DNA of 64,000 nt from Tomocerus qinae (taxonomy: Eukaryota > Arthropoda > Collembola > Entomobryomorpha > Tomoceridae). Shown here piece by piece: positions 47,701 through 57,600 of this stretch. The number at the start of each line of letters is the position of its first letter. Within the stretch, counting starts at the first letter, position 1. The stretch is taken from the NCBI GenBank assembly GCA_020055645.1, contig CM034546.1:15438001-15502000 (forward strand). Direction: 5' to 3'. A program made the translations under genes and the position numbers. The notes beneath the pieces are model-generated. The model ran no database searches and was not told the origin of the DNA. It saw only the letters and a list, made by a program, of their open reading frames with translations.

Positions 47701-49232
47701 ATAATTACACTTTGATATATTTTAGGAATTCCTCGGGATACCAAAATGTAAAACGCCCAAAAGGTTCGCTTACCACGAAAAATCTAATCAATTATGCTTT
47801 TCAAATATCCAAGGCACTTGAACACTTGGAAAGAAAAAAGGTAAATTGTAATTAATAGAACCGAAACCGTGTCTAATGTAACCCATTTCATTAGTAAGAA
47901 TGCATCCGAAAAAAATGCGTCGTTCACGGAACATTTTTTGGGGAATCCTATTCTTATTACATGGTTAAATAATACACTACATTATTGTATCTTTTAGCTT
48001 ATTCACGGAGATTTAGCATGCAGAAACGTTTTGGTTTTCCAACAAGATACCGTAAAACTAACTGATTTTGGCCTGTCGAGGAAACTTTATAACTATAGTC
48101 TGTACGTTAAAACAAATCAGGTAAAGCTATTCCTAACGTTAATTAAATATTGTAATAATGCTTTCGTTTAAATAAATTTTTCTTTTAATGAGCTACATTA
48201 ATAATTAAGGAATATATTTAATGGGTAAATAAAATAATTTAAATAGTCAATGAATAATGATTTAATCGGTAAATGCTGAAAATTTAAATGGAGATAATTT
48301 GAAAAAGTCAATACGTAATTATTAATCCAATAATTAATGTTTCTAAAACGTTAAGGAACCACTACCTTGGCGTTGGATGGCTCTCGAGTCTCTTCGAGAC
48401 TTAACATTTTCCATCGAATCAGATACATGGTCATTTGGTATAACTTTGTGGGAAATATTTTCACTTTGTGAAACTCCTTATCCAGGATTAGCCTGGACTC
48501 CAGAATTTCTTCAAATGTTAAAGAGAGGCATTCGCATGCAGAAACCAATTTACGCGACGGAATCTCTGTTCGTTTTTTTTCCATATTGCATTTTTTTCAT
48601 TTATAATTGGGTTTAAAACTTGACTAATATAAACAACTAATTGTTGTAATTGATTATATTGATGAGGATTTTTACTAAATAACTAGACATAAATTCCTGT
48701 TGCGTTGTTGGAAGGAAAAGCCAATGGAAAGACCTAAACCTAAGGAAGCTGTTGCATATTTCTCTAAAATTCTTGAAAATGAAGGTTTGTAATTTTCTAA
48801 CTTTTTTCTATTGACACCATTGATTGTTTTCAATAGTCTCTGAATCCATTAGTATAATTAGTGCTACAAAATTGAATAAATGAATTATAGCCAATAGATA
48901 TATATTCATGGTTCCCCATAGACAGTAGCCCCTCGAAGTAATACAAAAAACAGTTTAAATATCGTTTTTCATTTATTGTATCCTTTTTAATTCTACATCT
49001 CTAAATGACCACACCATTGATTATTAGTTACAGATATAATGAACATAAGTGATAGCAATTAGAAAACGATTTTGCTTTACAAAAACATCACAACCTGCAA
49101 ATCATAAAACTCCTTTGATTTTTTTGTTTAATTTCTGTAAAAATAGAATTTCAAGATAAACATCTGGACGAAATAACAATAAAGAAGAACTCGACGTATT
49201 ATGTCAACACCCCACTAAATGAATATACTTAA
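41752..49232 (+). CDS. Receptor tyrosine kinase with two chitinase-like domains (RTK1)
   Basis: Exons: 41752-41920, 42806-42991, 43175-43343, 43428-43548, 43705-44154, 44250-44675, 44770-44965, 45040-45117, 45239-45448, 45615-45756, 45823-45928, 46009-46401, 46540-46947, 47021-47156, 47233-47442, 47517-47628, 47726-47840, 47998-48120, 48356-48567, 48687-48784, 49147-49232. Total 1381 codons plus stop. Order: signal peptide (1-35); GH18-like 1 (about 60-450: [29 protein letters not shown]); Ig (470-570: [25 protein letters not shown]); GH18-like 2 (600-975: [29 protein letters not shown]); membrane segment (990-1012); juxtamembrane [12 protein letters not shown]; kinase (1064-1350: GSGAYG, VAIK Lys about 1090, [34 protein letters not shown]); Tyr-bearing tail. 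The DGLDLDWE glutamate is lost in both GH18 domains. The kinase is PDGFR/VEGFR-like with catalytic residues kept (HRD is HGD). The intron at 47157 uses a GC-AG donor. Confidence 0.88.
42399..42587. mobile_element. hAT-type MITE in RTK1 intron 1, 189 bp
   Basis: Starts CAAGCACGTATCCAG and ends CTGGATACGTGCTTG, perfect inverted repeats, with the 8-bp target duplication CCAAATAG on both sides (42391-42398, 42588-42595). The right half is unusually GC-rich (runs of C and G) for this AT-rich region, with CGCGCGAAGCGCG inside. The identical ends suggest a young insertion. Confidence 0.9.
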
Positions 49233-50780
49233 AGTGAAGTGAAGATTTGGATGCTTTTCAACGTCCCTTTTGAATTGATGAGTAAAGGCAGAGTATTCAA
49301 TATTTACAATGATAGATATTAAAGTTATTATGACATTGACAACGTGGTCTATAAAAATTAATTATTTAATATTGTGAATTGTGTAAACAAGTTCTTATAA
49401 TGTTGTATTATCATTTTACTAACTCCTTTACATTTTTAGAAACAAAAGTGTTGCTCATTAAAATTTTGCCTTCAATTCATTTCATTTAAAAACGCATTTT
49501 ATTGTATCTAATGCTTGAACTCTACCATATGTTCACAGATGGGCGAGTTAAGCTTCTTAATAGGAAAACGCGCAGGGACACATTTAATTGTTCCATCTGA
49601 TTTTTATTTTTAGATTTTTAATTAATATCATTTAGGTTAATTAATTACTTTACTAATTAATAGGAAAATCCTAATGTTTTAATGTAGGACGTAGGACATA
49701 GGAAAACATAAACTTGAAGTAAGCGGTTAAAAATGCTTAGTAATATATAACATAATATTATTATCATTAAATTCGCGAGTTAATATAGGTTTTATGAAAT
49801 ATAATACCTGGGACTTCCCAAGTCCCAAATACTTTTCAAAACTATGTCACATTTTCTCAGTGCTTATTTATCAGTTGCCTGTCTTTTACAAGAAAAACCA
49901 TTCCATCTAAGTAAGCAGTAACTATAAATAGATGCTATGCTAGAAGTCTACCAAGTATTCAGATTGATATAAGGAACATGCACGATGATTAGGTTTGTAA
50001 ACCGGTCAGTGAAGTGAAGGTGATCGAGGCAAGTTTTTCTTACATAGAACGTCAAGTATTTGAGTAGGTTGCTCGGGCACGGTTATCATTGGGATATACA
50101 AAACACAAACCTTGCACATAGCAAAAGAATTATGTTGGTTTTGGCTAACTGAATAGATGTTTATAATATCTCAGTATATGGTTCTTGGACATTGATGATC
50201 CATATCTCTTTGTTATTCTGTTATTCATATTCCTAATATTTTATGCATTTCTAAAAAAGTAGATACGATATTTATAAAATAGTATAGAAAAGATTTTTTC
50301 GCATGGACTAAAATGAAAACGTTCATTACTAGACAGTAGACAGATAATGAAATAATATATCTATATAGGCAATGTATTATACTTACTGCTGATGACAATC
50401 ACCTATGCAAAATTTTAAATATTTAGTTTTTGCCCCATAGTCAAACATTGGAGTAAAAAAAGCCTTTTATATTGGCAAACTACACGATCTGAGTGTACGC
50501 ACTCCCAGTCCCAATCATATTCGGCATAATCTTATTATGCAAATCCAAAAGGTGTATGGTATAGTATTTACACATAATCCTGGAGAACAATATATAACAT
50601 ATGAATACTTCTTGCGCTACTACTTATTTGCAGATCAGACAAAGTAACAGGAGTGATCAGTACGAATATCATTACTTCTTTGTACACTTCTCAAAAGTGG
50701 TCTATTCATTGTGTTCACCTATATATGTATTAGACGACTTGTCCAAGTTAATAAATAGAAACTTATTGTAGTTTATAGAT
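49233..50780. other. Intergenic, with the upstream region shared by lipocalins A and C
   Basis: 49233-49960 shows no gene. From about 49990 the sequence is collinear with 20320-21903 upstream of lipocalin A, apart from that copy's foldback insertion. Confidence 0.55.
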
Positions 50781-53044
50781 ATGAGTGAATATCTATCTTG
50801 GTGGAAATTAGTACTAAGTGCATTTTGGATGGTCACAGTTGTCAATTGCCTCAGTATTCAGGATGTTGAGGAAGGTCCGTGTATCAATGTTCCGGTAGAC
50901 CAGAATTTCGATTTACTTTGGGTTAGTTCTTTTATATTATATGTATACAAACATTTTTAATAATAGAGTGATAGCGCAGATGATGTAAACTTAAAACGAA
51001 GACAACTAAGTCAATTATTTTGCAAAAATGAGTGACGCTAACGTAAAGTTTTTATACGTTTAGGTTAACCATTAAGTCGACATAAATTCGAGCCTCAAAC
51101 ATGTTAATCTTGCAACACATCAGGGAGAATGATAAAGAATAGTTAGAGCCATGGTCATGGTAAATCACAAATCGTCTCTTTTTACGCGACCCGACAGTCA
51201 ACCTAAAATGCAGCAGATAATTAAGGATTATCATATAAAATTCGGTTTTTACGTATTTCTTTTATTTAAATGTTACACAGGTAATATATTTGGTTGCCCG
51301 GATGTCAACACAGTTACATTGAAAATTGGGCAAATTTTATATGATGCCCCTTAATCGTCTGTTGCATTTTAAGTTGTCTGTCGGGTCCCGTAGAAAGAGA
51401 ACATATACCCTGTGATTTACGACGGTTAGAGTATGGTCTCAATCAATACCGAAATGTTCAAAATAACAAATTACAGTATCTCCAACATAGTTTCGATTTT
51501 GAAAGTTGGCGCCAATTCTAAACGATACCAGACTTAGTTTGCGTTGCACCGTTTTACGTTTACTTTTACGATAACTTTATGACGTAAAATGTAAAAAGGG
51601 CTTAATTATTACGTAAGTCCTAAGTTTGCGTTATCTGCGCTATTACTCTAATATTAATATAGAGTTAAAATACATATAACTGTAAACGATTTGATTGGCT
51701 GAAATTATTTTAGAATAAGATTTTTACAATTAGTAGATTAATTTTGTATTTTGCAATCTAGATTTCAAATTATGCCGAGTGGTACTACCCCATATCCAAT
51801 AAATACGATGTTTATCAGTGGGCTGTTTCGCTTTCCGGTCTACCCGAAAAAAATGTTACAGAGGATATGGTTCGTCGATCTTGTATGATCATCTACGTCG
51901 GGTCAATCGAAGGAGCCACCCATACGGCTTTCCGTGGAACTAAGAGAACTATAATTGACCCTTACATCGCAGATCATGGTGTTTTTGAATGGTCCGAGAA
52001 GAGAAATGATGGAACTCGTAAGGGATTCAATATAATTTGTCTTTAAAAAATTAGGAAGTTTTAAAAAATTATTAATATTATTTAACAGCTGGATTCCGTG
52101 GGAGGACTCATGTTTCGTTGACAGACAATGACAAATACTACGTAGCCATTACTTGTTGGGAAAAGCAAAATCAGCGAGGTTATAGTGTCCTCTCCAATGT
52201 TAGAACTCTTGATCAAGAGTCCATAACTAGAATTAGAAACCATTTGAAGTCACTAGGATTCAACGTTGAAAAAAATTGGCTTGACATGCAATATGACAAT
52301 TGTGTTGATTTGTCCAACCCTGAAGAATATGAAAAGATTTCCAGGGAAGCAACAAGTACTAAAAAGACTCCAAGTTCAGTTTCAGAAAGTGATTCCCAAA
52401 ATAAAACCAAACCAGAAACTGGTTTAGAATCAACAAACATATCCTTAAGTTCGTTGAATAAGACACTAAATTCACTTCCACATACGTCTTCGCAAAACGC
52501 GACTCAGCCAAATATTAACACAAATATAAATTACAATAATCTTCAAAACCAACCTATAAATCAGCAAAATAACATCCAAACTAATTCAAATCCTTTCGGA
52601 TATCCCCAAAACAATTTTCCACAACAATTTGGAAATTTCCAAAATAGTTTTCCAAACAATTATCAAAATCCTCAAAACAATTTCCAAAATTACCCTAACA
52701 GCTATCAAAGATTTCCTAATCAATATCCTAATTACAACTATCAGAATAATCCAATCAACCTTCTTGATATTGTAGGCCTTTTAAATAATCAAAGAAATAC
52801 AGCCGAAATGCAAACTGCACAAACAAGTTCTCCTAATCAAGGCAATAGTGGTAACAATAACAAGGTTGTTACCGTCAATGCTCCAAATAGCAATCGTCAA
52901 GCACCTGCTTCGGAATATTTCTTTGACATCTTCCGTGCTGTGATAAATTACCTACAAAAGTTGTATGGCGATGTCATGAAAAATGTTGTTAGAGTTGCTG
53001 TTCGTATTATCGGTAGACTGGGACTTGGTTCTATTTTGCTGTAA
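50781..53044 (+). CDS. Lipocalin with short N/Q/P-rich extension (lipocalin C)
   Basis: Exons 50781-50921, 51762-52017, 52089-53044 give 450 residues. Signal peptide and lipocalin part are closest to lipocalin A (EYLSWWKLVLSAFW in both; EGPC, FDLLWISNYAEWYYP, NDKYYVAITCW, LKSLGFNVEKNW). The extension is Asn/Gln/Ser-rich, with only a few irregular NNF/NNYQNP units (residues about 300-350), far fewer than in A or B. The C-terminal tail (SEYFFDIFRAVINYLQ...GSILL) is kept. Intron 1 is enlarged by a foldback MITE. AATAAA lies near 53090. It sits between the two GH18 receptor kinase genes. Secreted, ligand unknown. Confidence 0.75.
50966..51648. mobile_element. Foldback MITE in lipocalin C intron 1, 683 bp
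   Basis: Ends GAGTGATAGCGCAGAT and ATCTGCGCTATTACTC with TA on both sides (50964-50965, 51649-51650). The inverted similarity continues deep inside (CGACCCGACAG with CTGTCGGGTCCCG, and the ATGCAGCAG/CTGTTGCAT region), so the element is a long imperfect palindrome. A TA target fits a Tc1/mariner-type origin. The lipocalin A intron lacks it. Confidence 0.75.
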
Positions 53045-53388
53045 TACTTATTTTAGTATACTTAATTTACTACACGCGTGTCAAAAGCTAAATAAACACT
53101 ATTTCAAAAGTTTACTACAATTACAGTTTTTATATTTGCGATAGACTAGAAATTCAAATATAATTTGACCAAGCAAAGAATTATTGTAGCTCCAAATATA
53201 ATCAAATGGTTTTTCATTTTGAGGTATTCAACAAAGGAATGTGATTTTTGAGATTTGTTAAAATTAACTGTCCAATTAAATTTATATTTTTTAACAAGAT
53301 CAAACTATAGGAAAACTGTACTTGAAATTTTATACTAGTCTTTATAGTCAAAATCTTGTAAAACATTTGTAATACGCCGTTAAGTAAG
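53045..53388. other. Intergenic after lipocalin C
   Basis: Holds the lipocalin C 3' end and AT-rich sequence, no gene. Confidence 0.5.
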
Positions 53389-53604
53389 CAAAGAACAAAA
53401 ACAGACCTTTTTTGCCTTTTTTATAGAAAATGTCGGAGTAAGATTTTTATAAAGCAATCCTTTTTTCCTTTTTAACCTTTTTTGACGTGGCAGCTTGCCC
53501 AATTTACTTCCACTTTACATGTAAATAAGGTAAAAAGTTTTTTTTTAGAAAAAGTAGTACTTCTTACCTTTTTTGTAAAAACGGAGGACCTTTTTTGTTT
53601 ACTG
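53389..53604. mobile_element. hAT-type MITE, 216 bp
   Basis: Left end CAAAGAACAAAAACAGACC and right end (complement) CAGTAAACAAAAAAGGTCC are imperfect inverted repeats, bounded by the perfect 8-bp duplication TAAGTAAG (53381-53388, 53605-53612). Same family as 29043-29278. Confidence 0.78.
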
Positions 53605-54073
53605 TAAGTAAGGAAATCGATTGTGAATTAAAAACTGATGTTATGGATTGCAATATGGCCTTTTATGACAAATAAAAAAATATTTATAATTATGATAACT
53701 AAGTTAACAATGATTTTTTAAATTGCAACTTTTTGCCGGTTAGTCTAAATAAAATAGGAAAATTTGCCCTTATATGCAAATACTAGTTTGTGATCCTGTT
53801 CGTGATATATAATTGTACCCAGTCTGTTATAATTATATTTGAGGAAAATATAAAAATTCTTTAACAATATTGTGAATGTGGCCATGGGTGGTATAACTTC
53901 ACGCATAAAATAAACAAAATAACAAAGCCGTGAGGTCAAACCTTTTACAAATGTCTTAAGTTGGGGTTTTGCAACGTCATTGGCATTTTTGTTGTAAGCT
54001 GGTCAATTGCGCAAGTTTTTTTAATTTAAGCTCATAAAGTAGTACTAAAAGTTTCTTTTCTTTGTGTGTAAAT
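53605..54073. other. Intergenic, no gene seen
   Basis: AT-rich sequence between two MITEs. Confidence 0.5.
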
Positions 54074-54303
54074 CAGTACCGTATTAAGAAGTCGATTTCG
54101 GAGGAGGCAATGACGTCATACACCCATCCATATGTATAAGTGATATTAGCGCAAAGCGCGAAAAATTTTGAGTCAAAAATAGGCTAAACGTCACATAAAT
54201 TCGCGCGAAGCGTATTTTTGCTATTTTGAGAAAAATTCTTTCTTTTTTCTTGGATTTCGGGGTGGGGGCATTTGCCCTCAATTCCACCCTCAATACAGCC
54301 TTG
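54074..54303. mobile_element. hAT-type MITE, 230 bp
   Basis: Left end CAGTACCGTATTAAG and right end (complement) CAAGGCTGTATTGAG, with the perfect 8-bp duplication GTGTAAAT (54066-54073, 54304-54311). The inside shares the GCGCGAAGCG and GCGCAAAGCGCG motifs with the MITE at 42399-42587, so the two are related. Confidence 0.8.
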
Positions 54304-54610
54304 GTGTAAATAATACGACACCCTAAGGAATTAGGAATGAATGAATCCTATTTATTAAATTACCACGGTATTCCCATAATATTATTGGCTACTCTAAAAT
54401 GAACTGTCAAGGAACAGGAAAAAAGAATCATGCAATCAGTTCTAAAATACTAGTACATTCTTGCCAATTGGCATATTATTGTTTTATTGTATAGCATAAA
54501 GGAGGAGGCTAAACATGATCGATGTACCAAAGTTATTTGATGGTCGACATAACCCAAGACCGAGATAGTATTTTTAAAAGTGCAGTTGTTCTATCATTGA
54601 GGAATACAAA

Positions 54611-57600
54611 ATGTCAAAAGTTATCAAAATTAGTCATAATTTAGCCTGTCAAACACTTTCAATTTATATTTGTCTTTTCTTTATAACACTTTACACAAAA
54701 GCACAGGAAATTGAAGTGACTACAGATAAATCCATCGAGGAGATTCCTTTAAATTTTGACGTCCTACCAGGAACAGAAGAGAGTATTTGTAAGTATTTTT
54801 TTATTTTAAACACAATGCATCAAAATTCATGACCTAAAATATTTTGTACACTGTTTCAAAATTTTCTCATTAACTGCATACTGGCGATGTTTATCGCTCT
54901 TGGAGTTCATCGGTATTTAAATTTAAGTTCGCGGCAATATCGATTATCCTTTTGACATGTTTTTTGCTACAGTATGATATGGAAGAAACAAAATACGACT
55001 TAATATAGCTAAATATTTTCTAATGGTGTAATTTAATAATAATAAATTTACCAACATTTACCTAATAGGTATATTCAATACTAGTGAACACAGCAAAACA
55101 ACGAACCTAGCACCCAGGTGAAAGTCAACAATGTTAGAATGTCTGTATTTGTGCGTATCTAATTTCGTGATTATAAATGTTTGTTCCATAATAATAATGG
55201 ACGTACCACGTTCAAAGTAATACTAAAATCAATATACTTTACGAAAATCGCGACACGTATAAAAGTGAATGAACAATTTGGTCGAAAGTCATTAGCCAAT
55301 GAAAATACATTGTTTCCAAGCCAGGCGACGTGGACGCTACTTTCGTACTGGCTCTCCACCACCGTGGTGGTATTTTCGTAGTTTACGCTTGAGTTGTAAA
55401 TTTCTCCCAGGTTGTTAAAAAACACTTATTTTATTTCATTTCATCCTCACTCATTTCATTAAAATACTGCGGTAGACTACATTAGGTGTAAATACCTCAT
55501 TTCTTCTGGCCAATAGCCTCCCTTGATTGTTAGTGTCTAGAATTTTAACTTTTACGCCCGATTTTAAAGTAGCACGAGAAAAGGCAACGTACAGTTGACC
55601 GTGACTAAATACGGACTTTCGCAAATAAATTCCAACCATTTTCAAAGATTGGCCCTGTGCCTTGTTAATGGTCATTGCGAAAGCTACCCTGATTGGGAGC
55701 TGTTTTCTTTTCAAAATAAATGGCAAATTAGATTCAGAGGGATTTACAGTGATTCGTGGAATAAAAACAATTTCACCCTTTTGGTTTCCCGTAAGAACCT
55801 CCGCTTCAATAGAGTATTGGTGCATTTTTCTAACAATCAACCTTGTTCCGTTGCACAATCCAAAGTCAAGATTTCTTAAAAGCATTACAATTGCTCCGAT
55901 TTTTAGTTTTAATTTATGTGGTGCCATGCCAGACGGAGTCTGTGAGTTAAGAAATTCTATAGAGTAGGATGTAGTTTCCGCCAATTCCTTTTGTCAAGCG
56001 CAATATCTGAACTTAAATATATTTTAGCACATCCTTCTAAACGGTCAATAATATCATCGTTTAGTTTCAGAACGTCTTCATTCAATGGGCAGAGAATTGC
56101 TCTTGAAGACATTTCAGATATTTGATCCACACTTATACTTTCACCGAAAATAGAGTGCACAATATTGTCCGTGATAAATTCATGGGGAACACGAATTACG
56201 CTTTCTGGCAGCGTATCTGCAACGACCCATCACCAAGCTTTAGTAGCCATTCGCTAAAATTTTTATCTTCATCATCAGCATTTCTCATGTTAACTGTTAG
56301 TTTAAGTGGCACAAAATTGTTCCAATGGGAAAATTTTGTGATACATTGTTCTAAAATTTCAGTAGGCTTTGCTCGTGGAATGACTGGGAGGGTTTTGCCT
56401 AAAGTCCCCTCCCATTAATATTACTTTCCCCCCAAATGGAGTATTCTTACAATTCATGATTTCTCTGAGTCTACGGTCAATGGCTTGCAAGGCATATAAA
56501 GGAACCATAGTTGCTTCATCCCAAAGTATTAACTTTCCTCTTTTAAGATTTAAGTCATCCTCTTTAGACTTTGACTTACATGCGGAAGTTTCATTAATAG
56601 GCACTGGTAAGCCAAAACAGGAATGCACTGTTTGTCCGCCAACCAGAAGTGTTGAAGCAATTCTTGTCCAAGCTATTGGAAAAGCAATGTCACCTCTGCA
56701 TTTTAAGAATGAAGGAATAGTGTTATAAAGGAAAGTCTTTCCGCTTCCTCCAGGTCCATCAAGATGAAATAACCGTTGTGAGACAGTTACATCATCTATA
56801 GCATTTATAATAGATGTAAAAGCATGTTTTTGCTCATTGTTCAGCATTAAAATGCGTCTTTCATAGTCTTGATTTTCTTTTGACCTAATATCACCATTAT
56901 CAGTACTTGACGCCCAGACATTGGCATTAGGTTCCGGAATGCTAAAGTCACTTAAATTTTTATGTGACATATTTAAAACATTTTTTTAATGTCGTTAAGG
57001 GTCAGATGTAGTGCAAATTCCGGCTGTTGTGGATAAAGAAATATGTAATCTTCCATCAATTTTTCCTTGTAATTATTCCAAAGCACCAGAGGTTCATCTG
57101 GCTGGCAAAACACTAAAATGTAAGCAAACAATTTTCTTAATTGCTTAATCATTTGGAATTCGGAACATTCTTGAAGACAATTGTCCCATTCTTTGTCGTC
57201 ATCAAGGAGTCCTAATTTTAAGCAAGCTTCTTGAAATGTTTTACAATTCACTACTTTGGCTTCTAACGTGACTGTTTTTCAAATCATCATAACTCTCAGC
57301 ACCTTTAACGTGGAGCAAAAGTAATCGTAAATGATATCGCTCCATATTAGAGGGACTAACTGTGTACATCCTTGAAATCAGTGGGCGATTTCGCTTTCTT
57401 TTCTTCCATAATGTTTCTTTAGAATGCCAAGTGTAATGATAGGAATATCAGGATATAGATACTGTTTTGCAGATTCATCATTAGCATTTAATTTAAACCA
57501 AGCCGTTAGCTTTGTAAGCCGATTGCTTGCTCTCTCTACTGCATCTGCTTCTTCCCGTCTTGGAAGTAAATAGGTTGCTGACCATCCAAATGTACGGGGA

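Noticed and set aside
51052-51354. Short frames in lipocalin C intron 1
   Set aside because: They lie within the palindromic MITE and mirror each other.
55356-55370. CCACCACCGTGGTGG palindrome as the Helitron 3' hairpin
   Set aside because: No CTRR end follows at the usual 10-12 bases. CTAG at 55081 is a better, though unproven, candidate.
55595-55967. Plus-strand frames across the Helitron helicase
   Set aside because: Shadows of the minus-strand helicase, which has clear Walker A and C-terminal motifs.
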